From: Bacteroidales bacterium
GTDB lineage: Bacteria > Bacteroidota > Bacteroidia > Bacteroidales > Marinilabiliaceae
DNA length: 64,000 nucleotides
Direction: 5' to 3'
NCBI GenBank assembly: GCA_017417385.1
Contig: JAFPZF010000032.1
Span: 1 to 64,000, forward strand
Position 1 is the stretch's first letter. The number at the start of each line of letters is the position of its first letter. The notes under the pieces are model-generated. The model did no database searches. It saw nothing but the letters and a program-made list of their open reading frames with translations, and was not told the origin of the DNA. The translations under genes and the position numbers were made by a program. Shown here one piece after another: positions 1 to 8,667 of the stretch.

Positions 1-153
1 ACCCGTATGGGGAGGGGGGAGTTATGCGATTTCTTATCATTTTTGTTGGCATGAGAACCATTTGTCAACACAATTATTTGCGTTATATCAAAGTGTTCAC
101 TATTTCAACAAATTCGTAATGGGTTTTGCGGATTTAAGGTTGTTCAAAAGGGT

Positions 154-1098
154 GTGCTGTTTCGCTATGGCTTTGATTACGACGATGCTGAGATTATCTC
201 TGAGTGGTTGTTTGAGAAACGCCCTGGCGAAAGGGAGTACGAGCTGTTTGTGCGTCTCCACGACTCTATCGAGGTTTCTCCCAAGAGGTTCCAGGAGGGC
301 TTGGGCAAAGAGGATTTGACTAATTCGAATAGGCTGTTCCTTTCGCTCGTCGCGCAACTTAAAGGTGAGAAATCAAATTCTGTCATGGCTTGGTTCAGGG
401 CGACTAATGTCCTTTCTGGCATCGACAGCGAGGGCTACGAGGATTTTACACTTAGAATGTTCCTCGAGCATCTCAATGGCGCCGATGACGCTCAGCGTTT
501 CTTCAACTCGTTGCAATTAGGCTTCAATAGCTTCTCTGTCAAGAAGGTGGACCTGCCTAAGGGCGCTCTCGACAATGCACCAGACTCTGTCAAGTCGAGA
601 GTGGAGAGGGACCCTTCGTCCGGTTATTTTGTTGAGCTAACGACAACTCACAATGTCTATGACGAGAACGGCACCGTCGTCGGCGAACGTAGCTTCCACA
701 AGAATCAAATGGAGTCCGAGGGTACTAAAAAGGTGATTGAGTTGTCTGGCCCTCTCTTCGACACTCTCAACGAGGGAAAGAGGCTTATCGTCGACGAACT
801 TGATGCTAAGCTCCATCCTCTCCTGACTCGAAATATTGTCTTGCTCTTCATGAATCCTGATATCAATAAAAAGGGTGCCCAACTAATCTTTGCCACTCAC
901 GACACTAATCTGCTCGACCTCGATATCCTCCGACGAGACCAGATATGGTTCGCCGAGAAAGACAACGTGGAGTCCACCGACATCTATTCGCTCGTGGAGT
1001 TCAAGGATGTCGATGGTAATAAGGTCCGCAACGACCGAGACATCAAGCGTGACTATATCCGTGGCAGATATGGCGCAATTCCTTTCGTTGGTAATTAG
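154..1098 (+). CDS. RloA/AbiLi-type AAA ATPase, N-terminus missing (probable pseudogene or 5'-truncated)
   Basis: This is the C-terminal two thirds of an ABC-like AAA ATPase of the RloA/AbiLi group. Visible are the family segment LFRYGFDYDDAEIISEWLF near the N-terminus, the Walker B/D-loop region IVDELDAKLHPLL (about residues 208-222) and the switch histidine in IFATHD (about 245-250). The Walker A P-loop, normally about 100 residues before the first segment, is not present. The frame is closed by TGA at 52-54, and none of the three forward frames of bases 1-153 encodes GxxxxGK[S/T]. The GTG at 154 is only the first usable codon, not a convincing native start. Eleven bases separate it from rloB, so the two were a co-transcribed defence pair. 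As seen, the ATPase should be unable to bind ATP normally. A frameshift, a deletion, or a real gene beginning beyond the window edge in another frame are the alternatives. Confidence 0.75.
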   Translation: MLFRYGFDYDDAEIISEWLFEKRPGEREYELFVRLHDSIEVSPKRFQEGLGKEDLTNSNRLFLSLVAQLKGEKSNSVMAWFRATNVLSGIDSEGYEDFTLRMFLEHLNGADDAQRFFNSLQLGFNSFSVKKVDLPKGALDNAPDSVKSRVERDPSSGYFVELTTTHNVYDENGTVVGERSFHKNQMESEGTKKVIELSGPLFDTLNEGKRLIVDELDAKLHPLLTRNIVLLFMNPDINKKGAQLIFATHDTNLLDLDILRRDQIWFAEKDNVESTDIYSLVEFKDVDGNKVRNDRDIKRDYIRGRYGAIPFVGN

Positions 1099-1109
1099 AT
1101 TCCGGGACT

Positions 1110-1802
1110 ATGGGTTATTCGAGAAAAGAGGAAATCGCCAAGCTGAGGCAGGAGCGCCGAGAGGCTAAGGCGGCCAAGAAACGTAAGGTCAATGTGCGCG
1201 AGAGGCATGTGCGTTTCCTGATTGTCTGCGAGGGCGCTAAGACGGAGCCTCACTACTTCGAAGCTCTGATTGAGAATCATACTTCTGCGATTCGCGAAGT
1301 CACTATCGAAGGCGAAGGGATGGCAACTGTCGCCCTGGTCGACAAGACCTCAGAGATTAAGCGAGACTTGGAGTACAAGAACGCTATGCAGTTCGACCGC
1401 GTATGGATTGTGTTTGACAAGGATGACTTCCAGGACTTCAACGATGCTATTGAGAAGGCCCACAGATTGGGCTACCACACCGCATGGTCCAACGAAGCCT
1501 TCGAACTGTGGTACTTCCTGCACTTCGAATACTTGGACGCTGGCATCAGCCGAGAAGCGTATATTGTGAAACTTGAGGCTGCCTTTAGAAAGAGGATGAA
1601 CGACATGAACTTCAAGTACGAGAAGGGTAATCCTGACATTTACTCTCTGCTACGACTGTATGGCCGTGAGGATCTTGCTAAACGGTTCGCCCGTCAACTG
1701 CGCAACCTTCACAAAGGCTCTGACTTCGCCGCCCACAAACCTTGTACTATGGTCGACTTGTTGGTCGATGAACTAGAACACCCACAGTCCCTGTTGAAGT
1801 AA
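1110..1802 (+). CDS. rloB: RloB-like protein (AbiLii family)
   Basis: A 230-aa protein of the RloB/AbiLii family, partner of the upstream RloA/AbiLi-type ATPase. A basic, charged N-terminus (about 1-30) is followed by FLIVCEGAKTEPHYFEAL (about 36-53) and IVFDKDDF (about 106-113). The glutamate after the first strand and the DxD-like acidic pair after a later strand are arranged as in Toprim nuclease folds. The motif SNEAFELWYFLHF (about 129-141) is typical of the family. Known members form two-gene abortive-infection or restriction-associated units (AbiL of lactococcal plasmids, rlo genes in type I restriction loci), in which RloB is thought to be the nuclease effector. The reading frame is intact although its partner is not, so it may survive as an orphan remnant. 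The next gene is an unrelated exported protein with its own promoter. Confidence 0.85.
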   Translation: MGYSRKEEIAKLRQERREAKAAKKRKVNVRERHVRFLIVCEGAKTEPHYFEALIENHTSAIREVTIEGEGMATVALVDKTSEIKRDLEYKNAMQFDRVWIVFDKDDFQDFNDAIEKAHRLGYHTAWSNEAFELWYFLHFEYLDAGISREAYIVKLEAAFRKRMNDMNFKYEKGNPDIYSLLRLYGREDLAKRFARQLRNLHKGSDFAAHKPCTMVDLLVDELEHPQSLLK

Positions 1803-1856
1803 CTTCCGTACTTCTCGTAACCTCCCCCTCCGCTTTGTTAAAACCATCTACATTTT

Positions 1857-1887
1857 TTTGCATTTCATCAGAAAACGACTACCTTTG
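1857..1887 (+). promoter_or_regulatory. Bacteroidota-type promoter (TTTG, 19-nt spacer, TACCTTTG)
   Basis: TTTG at 1857-1860 and TACCTTTG at 1880-1887 match the phylum's -33/-7 consensus (TTTG and TAnnTTTG) with a 19-nt spacer. It faces the 1175-aa exported protein gene and leaves a leader of about 45 nt before its GTG. Confidence 0.75.
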
Positions 1888-1939
1888 CTTGGTTGCCTCC
1901 GTATAGTGGCACGACTGACAAATGTGAATTTCAATTTGA

Positions 1940-4900
1940 GTGCTTATTAAAAAGCAGTTACTCATATTAGGCTCCGCTCTCCTCTTCGCCATGTGCTCTA
2001 TGGCCCAAGGTCGTGAGGTCGAGACGCTTATCAAGCCCGGCGGCACGATAACCTACGACTACGCCGCAGCCTTCAACAAACTGACTAACGGTCAGAAGAT
2101 TACTGCAGCCAAGCAGAACAAGGGCGGGCAGTTCTTTGCGACTAAGGCCGACTTCAATACCAGCGCTAAGCCTAACCCCTGCATCTCCTACAACGGCTAC
2201 GAGGGCGGTGCTCTGCCTAACGGTAAGGGCAACGTCTACTTCGGTGACCAGCCTCAGCTGTCACACCTCACTCAGACTAAGATGAGGCACGTCGACATCA
2301 TCGATACTGTCAATACGCTTAAGATTCCCGTCGCAATGTTTGTCCGCTCGGCCAACGGGATTATGGCTGAAAGGCAGCTCGAAGGTCTCTCCAAAATCTC
2401 CCCTGCTATCGAACTGACCTACGACGAGATTCTCGATAGCGTTATTTGGGTCGGCGAGGACTATAGCTCCTCCTCTACTCTGTTCCGCTGGGACTATGAG
2501 GGTCTTAACTACAATTTCAAGGTCAGTGGTAATAAGATTCTTACGGAATGGAGCGACGAGAATGGAGACCACTTCCTGACGCTCTACGACGCCTGCGACT
2601 CTACGTTCTCCCGCCGTCTCTACATGGGCAAGATGTTCGACGCTCAGGAGCCTATATTCGATGGCAACGACATTCAACTCGGTCAGTATAGGGTGAATAG
2701 CGATGGGGGTAGCATAGATGTTGGTCCGATTGACTATTTCCAGAACGAAGTGTATCCTAAGCTGGGCGCCCTCTACCAGAAGGCAAGGTCTATCGTCAAC
2801 GGCTCTCGCTCCGAGATTAAGGGTCTCAATGGCATCGCCGAGTCTAAGGAGAGCTACCTTAACGCCTGGAGACAGGAAATGGGCTACACCGGTGCCGAAC
2901 TGCCTACAGAGGCTGACGTTGAGTATAGCTATAATGCTGTTATGTACCTATACTATGCAGACATCCCCACTGCGGATATCGCTAGGGCTATCGAGCTGTG
3001 TAACAAGAAGATTGTTGCTGCCAACAAACTCATGGACGAGCTTAGGCCTCAGTTTGTATACGCTGACTTCGTGATCTCTGCTTACGACGACCAGCTCCGT
3101 GACCTCGACAAGGAGTATGTCGGTACTAAAAGTGTCGAATGGTTCGAGGATGTCAATATCGAGCACTATGGCAACCTTGTCTCCAGCGGCAACCGCTGGC
3201 TCGTCATCGATAGTCTCCAGGTAGGCGATAATATTGAGATCTATTTCTACAACGCCAACAATATCGACTCCCTCGCCTACAGCGTCGGTGGTGCCTATCT
3301 CGACTCCCTGACCTTCGAATTCGCGGATGGTAGGAAGCTCTTCGTCGACAAGGATAACCAGAAGCAGAGCTACTTCCACTCCGGCGAGGCTTTCACTCTC
3401 ACGGAGTCTAAACTGACTGGTCTCGGCAAGCTCGCTCCTTACTTCGCTTCCCTCATCCCCGGTAAGGCTATTATAGAGTCTGTCCACATCTTCAACTATG
3501 AGAACGACCGCGATATTACCTACGACTTCAATGGCCTCGCTCAGAATATGTTCTATGGTGCGTATCTGGAGTATGCTGATAAACCTAATGTGTATAGGTA
3601 TCAGGGCGACCAGGAGACTGAGAACTTTATGAGGTATGCTATTTCTTACGTTAATTATACTGCCGACAATAGCCTGCCTAAGAATGGTGATGTCTATATC
3701 AACACGCAGAATAAGGTGTCCGACAAGGGTCTCATATTTTCCAATAAGACGCAGCTCGTGATTGATAGCATCGCAGAGGGCTCTTCCTTCACGATAGAGT
3801 ATCAGACGAACAGCGGTGATAAGATGGTCTTCGCGCAGGCTCACTCCTACGACGAGATCTTCCAGTTTGTCAAGGTCGTCGGCGAAGAGGAGATTCCTCT
3901 CGTCTCTGGTGAGACTGAGATCGCAAGCGGCGACAAGATTCTCCTCAAGAAGTGGGACACGTCTAAGTTCGATGACTACAACAAGAGTCTCGATGTCGCT
4001 CCTTACTTCGTCGCTACGATGCCTGCTGGCTCTGTCAAGAAGATCTCTATCGATCAGAAGGACCTCGTCCGCAAGTATACTTATTATACTGTGACGGCCG
4101 TCAACACCGACCATGTCAAGATCGAGGTTCCTGCTGAATGGGCTGCCGGTGAGGAATGTCCTATTCACTTCGACGTCGACCGTGGCTACGGACATGGTGT
4201 CGAGATCAAGTACAACGAGCACACTGTTGAGGAGACTGATATGGGCTACGGCTACTCGCAAGTTTACAATATCAAGAAGGGCTCCAAGAGAACGATCCAC
4301 TTCAACTGCACCAACCGCGGCTCTGACGGAGCGTGGACGATTGTTGTCAACAACCCTGAGGACGAGAAGGACTACGAGGAACTGCTTCGCATCTCCCCAG
4401 ACGGGACGGTCTACGGCTCTATCCTCGGAGGCTCTATCGAAGAGGCTAACCCAGAACTCTTCTATCACTATCAGAACAATGCCCTCCATGAGGGCGTCAA
4501 CCTCTACGATGCTGTCAACGGTGCTAATGTGAGTGTGCGTATCGGCTTCTTTGAAGATGACGACTATCATGCGCTCTTCTTCGAGACTCGGGTGTTCAAT
4601 GGTGATAAGGGCTTCGACGATGGTTACTCTTTCTACAAGGTTCTCGATTGCTCCTCGGTCGACGTGCGCTTCACTGTCTACGGTCATCAGACTAGTCTCG
4701 ATCTCTACGAGATGAAGGAGAGTTACACCCCAGCCTACGACGAGGTCTACGCTAACTACGACTGGACTAACGGTACTTTCGTCATGCCAGCAGCCAACGT
4801 TACTCTCTTCGCATCTGAATCTGAGCTCTCGTTGTATGCTATCACCCTCGACAAGTCCAACACTTCTAACGGCGACTTCTCGGTCAATAGGACTGAGTAC

Positions 4901-5467
4901 TACGAGACTGACACTGTCAGAATCTTCGCTACTCCAGACAAGGGCTTCGAGGTCGACAAGGTGAAGGTCTCCGGCACGGATAACGGTTACGACTATTCAT
5001 ACCAGGTTAAGAAGGACGACAAGGGCTACTTCCTCTTCGAGGACTTCAACCTTACTATCGCCGTCACCTTCAAGGAACGTACGTCGTTCGCTGTCACCAT
5101 CCCAGAAGAGGTCACTGGCGGCTCAGTCTCTGCAAGTCTCACGAATGCAGGCTCAGGTGACGTCGTGACGCTGACTGTCACTCCGGCTACGGGCTTCGAG
5201 GTTGCCGAGGTCAAGGTGACTAACTCGGATGGCGTGGAGATCCCGCTCGACATGAACTTGGCATTCACGATGCCTAAGGACGATGTCACCGTCTCCGTGA
5301 CTTTCACTCCGGCTTCCGTGACGGCTCTCGAATCTCTGCCTGCCGGCAACGGTAAGGTCGAGGCCTACACTCTCGGCGGTCAGAAGGTTAGGTTCGGCAC
5401 CAACCTCAGGAAGGGTCTCTACATCCTCGTCGAGGATGGGCGAGCTCGCAAGGTGCTCGTGAAGTAA
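1940..5467 (+). CDS. Large exported protein with InlB-like repeats and a T9SS-like C-terminal tail
   Basis: A 1175-aa exported protein of unknown function. Residues 1-23 form a signal peptide (basic start, LLILGSALLFAMCSM core, AQ cleavage site). The central part is rich in Asp, Tyr and Thr and has no domain that I recognise. Two divergent InlB/Listeria-Bacteroides-type beta repeats lie near the end (about 4843-5095 and 5095-5320), each with the GFEV.KV core followed by a turn and a ..VTF strand. The last ~35 residues (YTLGGQKV ... LRKGLYILVEDG..RKVLVK) have the pattern of a type IX secretion sorting tail, so the mature protein is probably surface-attached or secreted. The start is GTG at 1940. 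An ATG at 1922 is followed at once by a stop, and the GTG directly precedes the signal peptide. A promoter lies at 1857-1887 and a terminator follows at 5489, so it is monocistronic. Confidence 0.8.
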   Translation: MLIKKQLLILGSALLFAMCSMAQGREVETLIKPGGTITYDYAAAFNKLTNGQKITAAKQNKGGQFFATKADFNTSAKPNPCISYNGYEGGALPNGKGNVYFGDQPQLSHLTQTKMRHVDIIDTVNTLKIPVAMFVRSANGIMAERQLEGLSKISPAIELTYDEILDSVIWVGEDYSSSSTLFRWDYEGLNYNFKVSGNKILTEWSDENGDHFLTLYDACDSTFSRRLYMGKMFDAQEPIFDGNDIQLGQYRVNSDGGSIDVGPIDYFQNEVYPKLGALYQKARSIVNGSRSEIKGLNGIAESKESYLNAWRQEMGYTGAELPTEADVEYSYNAVMYLYYADIPTADIARAIELCNKKIVAANKLMDELRPQFVYADFVISAYDDQLRDLDKEYVGTKSVEWFEDVNIEHYGNLVSSGNRWLVIDSLQVGDNIEIYFYNANNIDSLAYSVGGAYLDSLTFEFADGRKLFVDKDNQKQSYFHSGEAFTLTESKLTGLGKLAPYFASLIPGKAIIESVHIFNYENDRDITYDFNGLAQNMFYGAYLEYADKPNVYRYQGDQETENFMRYAISYVNYTADNSLPKNGDVYINTQNKVSDKGLIFSNKTQLVIDSIAEGSSFTIEYQTNSGDKMVFAQAHSYDEIFQFVKVVGEEEIPLVSGETEIASGDKILLKKWDTSKFDDYNKSLDVAPYFVATMPAGSVKKISIDQKDLVRKYTYYTVTAVNTDHVKIEVPAEWAAGEECPIHFDVDRGYGHGVEIKYNEHTVEETDMGYGYSQVYNIKKGSKRTIHFNCTNRGSDGAWTIVVNNPEDEKDYEELLRISPDGTVYGSILGGSIEEANPELFYHYQNNALHEGVNLYDAVNGANVSVRIGFFEDDDYHALFFETRVFNGDKGFDDGYSFYKVLDCSSVDVRFTVYGHQTSLDLYEMKESYTPAYDEVYANYDWTNGTFVMPAANVTLFASESELSLYAITLDKSNTSNGDFSVNRTEYYETDTVRIFATPDKGFEVDKVKVSGTDNGYDYSYQVKKDDKGYFLFEDFNLTIAVTFKERTSFAVTIPEEVTGGSVSASLTNAGSGDVVTLTVTPATGFEVAEVKVTNSDGVEIPLDMNLAFTMPKDDVTVSVTFTPASVTALESLPAGNGKVEAYTLGGQKVRFGTNLRKGLYILVEDGRARKVLVK

Positions 5468-5488
5468 AACACGAATTATCAGGTATAT

Positions 5489-5529
5489 GCCAAGGGACGC
5501 CTCCTTTCGAGGCGCCTCCCTTGGCTTTG
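5489..5529 (+). terminator. Intrinsic terminator
   Basis: GCCAAGGGA-CGCCTC pairs with GAGGCG-CC-TCCCTTGGC around a short loop (5489-5525), followed by a short T-rich stretch. It closes the gene ending at 5467. Confidence 0.75.
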
Positions 5530-5584
5530 TCTGTGCCCACTGTGCCTCTGATGTCTATCGTTCAAGTGGTTGGCTGCGTTCTCG

Positions 5585-5616
5585 ATTGCAAGTGACTGAC
5601 TTTTTTCCTACATTTG
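5585..5616 (+). promoter_or_regulatory. Bacteroidota-type promoter for the haem-receptor pair
   Basis: ATTG at 5585-5588, 20-nt spacer, TACATTTG at 5609-5616. The leader to the ATG at 5645 is about 25 nt. No Fur-box-like palindrome is obvious to the eye. Confidence 0.7.
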
Positions 5617-5644
5617 CACAACCAAACATAGATATCAACAACAG

Positions 5645-7729
5645 ATGAAACGAGTCAGCCTGGTCATCTCCTTATTGTGGTATGGCTGTGCAGCGTCTTT
5701 TTCAGAAGTGTTGGTGCAAGACACCACCGGCTTCGCTCCCGTCGACTTGGAACAGGTTGTCGTGACGGCGACACGTACTCTGAAGAAGCTCAAAGACACT
5801 CCGGTTATCACGCAGGTGGTCTCCGGTCAACAAATTGGCGAACGTGGCCTGACGAATATTCAGGACGTCCTCCAGCAGGAGGTCCCCGGCCTAAACTTCC
5901 AGGAGGTGGGCTTCGGGACGAGCATCGACCTCCAGGGTCTCGGTGCTAAGAATATTCTCTTCCTCGTCGACGGCGAGAGAATTGCTGGTGATAATAGCGG
6001 AAATATTGACTATCAGCGTCTTAACCTTACTAACGTCGAACGTATAGAGATTGTCAAGGGTGCCTCCTCGGCTCTCTACGGTTCCCAGGCTATGGGCGGC
6101 GTCATAAACGTTATCACTAAGAAGGTGAGGAACGACGTCGAGGTCTCCGCCGGCGCTAAGTTCGCCCCTCTCTTTCAGGAAAACTATCCTGACAACGACA
6201 AGGACAACCCTCAATACAGGTTTAGAAGGCATCTCGACAAGCCGAACCTGACTGCAGACCTGACTCTCGGCCTCAAGAAGGGTGTCATCAGCTCCGCTAC
6301 GACTGTCACCTACAAGAGCTCCGACGCCTACCAGCTTTTCAACAAGAAGGGAGTCACTAAGTTCTTCCCAGCTACTGGCGTCACTAAGACTGAGGACCCG
6401 AGCACAAGCCCTACGAACATCAGCGGCTACGAGGACTTCGCGGTCTCCGAACGCCTGACGGCTGAGATCGCCAACCGTCTGACTCTCAAGGCCTACGCAT
6501 CCCACTACGAACTGAATAAGTACGACTTCACCCCCGATAATGTCTTCGAGCAGACCGAGGACTGGACTGTCGGCGGTAGCGCTGAATATCGTCACGACGA
6601 TCGCCATAGTCTCCTCGCCTCCTTCAATAGGGATCACTATCAGAGATACGACAAGTACGAGAAGATCCCTGGTCGGGAACTTACCTACGAGAACAATATT
6701 TCTCAGCCACGGCTGACCTACGTCAACACGGCTAAGGATGGTGTCACGATCTGCGTCGGCGCCGAGCATCTCTTCGAGGAACTCTATGGCGACCGCTTTA
6801 GCTCCGAGCGCAACGAGACGCGTAGTCAGTGGGCTACGACTTTCTTCGCGCAGGGCGACTGGAAGGTCAATGAGACGCTCTCCGTCGTCGGCGGCGCAAG
6901 GGCTGACATCCACGAGGTACACGGGCTCAACGTGACCCCGAAGGCTTCTCTCATGGCGCAGACGGGCCCGCTGACGCTGAGGCTCAACTACGCGATGGGC
7001 TACCGCACTCCGACTCTCAAGGAACTCTACATGAAATGGAACAACCAGGGTATGTTCTGGCTGATTGGCAACCCAGACCTCAAGCCCGAGCGAAACAACT
7101 ACGTCTCTCTCTCCGCCGAGGTCAACAAGGGTCGCGTCAGCGCCAACATGAATGCCTACGCTAACTGGTTCTCCGAGAAGATCGAGGGTATCTGGGCAAC
7201 GGGCGAGAGTGGCATGCAGGAGTATAGATATACTAATATCGGCAAGAATAGGCTGATGGGCCTCGAGGTCAACGTCCGGGTCCGCGCTGCCCGTATGCTG
7301 GCTGTCCACGGGAGCTATTCGCACCTCTACTCATCGAAGACTGACGGCTATCAGCTGACTGCGACGTCGCCGAACTCCGCAACCTTCCGACTGGAGTTCA
7401 ACTCTCACGTCCCGAATCACGAGACGGTCTTCAACCTCTGCGGCTCGATTCTCGGCGCTAAGGACTATAGTGTCCTCGACGCTATCGAGACCTTCGGCAT
7501 GACGGGCGAGTCGGCTCCGACGACGGGATCGGACAACGGCGCCTACTACGACGCTCATACTGACTCCTATTCGATATGGGACGCCACCCTGACGCAGAAC
7601 GTCATCAAGATGCTCAGTTTCTCCATCGGCGTCAACAACCTGTTTGACTACAAGGCGGATATCGTCTCCTTCAATAGCAGCGTCTCCCCGGGGCGCAACT
7701 TCTTCTGCTCGCTGAGACTGAAAATATAG
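5645..7729 (+). CDS. TonB-dependent outer-membrane receptor, HmuR-like (haem)
   Basis: A 694-aa outer-membrane TonB-dependent receptor. After a signal peptide (about 1-25) comes a TonB-box-like EQVVVTATR (about 37-45), then the plug domain with SGQQIGERGLTNIQDVLQQ, the strand LFLVDGERI, and RIEIVKGASSALYGSQAMGGVINVIT (about 138-163). The rest is a 22-strand-type barrel ending in an aromatic residue pattern (FFCSLRLKI). Haem receptors carry YRAP and NPDL boxes in one extracellular loop. Here YRTP (about 457-460) and NPDL (about 477-480) are present. The next gene, 29 nt downstream, encodes a HmuY-family lipoprotein, which strongly supports haem or haemin as substrate. Order is receptor first, then HmuY, the reverse of Porphyromonas gingivalis, and no hmuSTUV genes follow. 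A cobalamin or siderophore receptor is a weaker alternative. Confidence 0.85.
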   Translation: MKRVSLVISLLWYGCAASFSEVLVQDTTGFAPVDLEQVVVTATRTLKKLKDTPVITQVVSGQQIGERGLTNIQDVLQQEVPGLNFQEVGFGTSIDLQGLGAKNILFLVDGERIAGDNSGNIDYQRLNLTNVERIEIVKGASSALYGSQAMGGVINVITKKVRNDVEVSAGAKFAPLFQENYPDNDKDNPQYRFRRHLDKPNLTADLTLGLKKGVISSATTVTYKSSDAYQLFNKKGVTKFFPATGVTKTEDPSTSPTNISGYEDFAVSERLTAEIANRLTLKAYASHYELNKYDFTPDNVFEQTEDWTVGGSAEYRHDDRHSLLASFNRDHYQRYDKYEKIPGRELTYENNISQPRLTYVNTAKDGVTICVGAEHLFEELYGDRFSSERNETRSQWATTFFAQGDWKVNETLSVVGGARADIHEVHGLNVTPKASLMAQTGPLTLRLNYAMGYRTPTLKELYMKWNNQGMFWLIGNPDLKPERNNYVSLSAEVNKGRVSANMNAYANWFSEKIEGIWATGESGMQEYRYTNIGKNRLMGLEVNVRVRAARMLAVHGSYSHLYSSKTDGYQLTATSPNSATFRLEFNSHVPNHETVFNLCGSILGAKDYSVLDAIETFGMTGESAPTTGSDNGAYYDAHTDSYSIWDATLTQNVIKMLSFSIGVNNLFDYKADIVSFNSSVSPGRNFFCSLRLKI

Positions 7730-7758
7730 TAACTACATAATAATCAACAATAAACAAC

Positions 7759-8406
7759 ATGAAAGTGAAATGTCTTTTTTGTGCTCTCGCATTCGCCAGT
7801 GCCTTCATGGGACTGACGGCTTGCGGAGACGACGACGAGCCACAACCAGACTCTCCAGCCGAGGAGGCTAAGGCTCAGCCCGGTGTCATTGCTGGCGACG
7901 ACGGCAGCTACACGCTCTATCGTAAGACCAACTATGGTGACGACTGGATCTACGTGAGCCTCTCGACGATGGACACGGTGGCGGTCAGCGAGGAGAACCA
8001 CAAGGAGAGCCTCGACTGGGACATCGCCTTCAACCGCTACAACGTCAGGACCAACAGCGGGACGAGCGGCAACGGCAAGGGCGGCGTCTACAAGACCTCG
8101 GCCACTAAGTTCGCTGACGTGAAGGACTTCCCTGCAGCCGATGAGTTCACGGTCGACACGGAGTGGGAGATTACGAAGACCCCGACGATGAGCGCCGACG
8201 GCGTGATAACGATGACCTCCTCGGCCAGTCCGATACTTAGCGAGGCGATAACGATCATCATCCGCAACGGGCCACCAGACTACAACATCTCTGAGAATGT
8301 ATATCTCGTCCGTAGCGCCGACGGCAGCAAGATCTATAAGTTCAAGACTGTCTCGTTCTTCAACGCCAAGGGCAACTCTGGCTACTACAACTTCATGGTG
8401 GAGTAA
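7759..8406 (+). CDS. HmuY-family haem-binding lipoprotein
   Basis: A 215-aa lipoprotein. The signal peptide ends in the lipobox GLTAC (Cys about residue 21), and an acidic, proline-rich linker (DDDEPQPDSP) follows as in surface-exposed Bacteroidales lipoproteins. The core WDIAFNRYNVRTNSG, then GNGKGGVY (about 92-115), is the hallmark of the HmuY family. Members capture haem at the cell surface and hand it to a TonB-dependent receptor. The gene lies 29 nt after the receptor gene and shares its promoter, and a strong terminator follows, so the pair forms a two-gene uptake operon. The haem-ligating residues vary in this family (His or Met pairs) and I cannot assign them from sequence alone. Confidence 0.85.
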   Translation: MKVKCLFCALAFASAFMGLTACGDDDEPQPDSPAEEAKAQPGVIAGDDGSYTLYRKTNYGDDWIYVSLSTMDTVAVSEENHKESLDWDIAFNRYNVRTNSGTSGNGKGGVYKTSATKFADVKDFPAADEFTVDTEWEITKTPTMSADGVITMTSSASPILSEAITIIIRNGPPDYNISENVYLVRSADGSKIYKFKTVSFFNAKGNSGYYNFMVE

Positions 8407-8433
8407 CGACGACTCTAGAACGAATTGTCATAC

Positions 8434-8478
8434 AAGACCGAGTCTGACGGCTACAATGCTGTCAGGCTCGGTCTTTTT
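8434..8478 (+). terminator. Intrinsic terminator
   Basis: AAGACCGAG and CTGAC-type stem segments pair with GTCAG and CTCGGTCTT across a loop, followed by TTTTT. It closes the haem-uptake operon. Confidence 0.85.
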
Positions 8479-8631
8479 CTTCTGCCTGTCGCTTTCCTTC
8501 GCCTCTACAATAGGGTGGGGGAGAGTGTCTATCAGCCTCTTTTGTTCCGATTTCTTTCGTTTCGTCTTGCCTTTCCTTTCCTTTTTTGCAATATTTTTTC
8601 ACAGAACGGTTCGCTCTAATGTTTTTTTTCT

Positions 8632-8639
8632 TATTTTTG
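8632..8639 (+). promoter_or_regulatory. -7 box TATTTTTG
   Basis: TATTTTTG lies 28 nt before the ATG at 8668. The expected -33 position holds only a weak TTCG. Bases 8480-8630 are T/C-rich and show no gene. Confidence 0.5.
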
Positions 8640-8667
8640 CCTAACAATAATTTAAAAATCATAGCAG

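Noticed and set aside
1-153. Possible N-terminal coding part of the RloA-like ATPase
   Set aside because: All three forward frames were read; none contains a P-loop or resembles the family, so I do not extend the gene to the left.
2948-4687. A 579-codon open frame on the minus strand opposite the 1175-aa exported protein
   Set aside because: It lacks a signal peptide or any domain and mirrors GAC/GTC-rich codons of the plus-strand gene; such antisense frames occur opposite nearly every long gene here (also 5891-7324, 22959-24719, 36327-37985).
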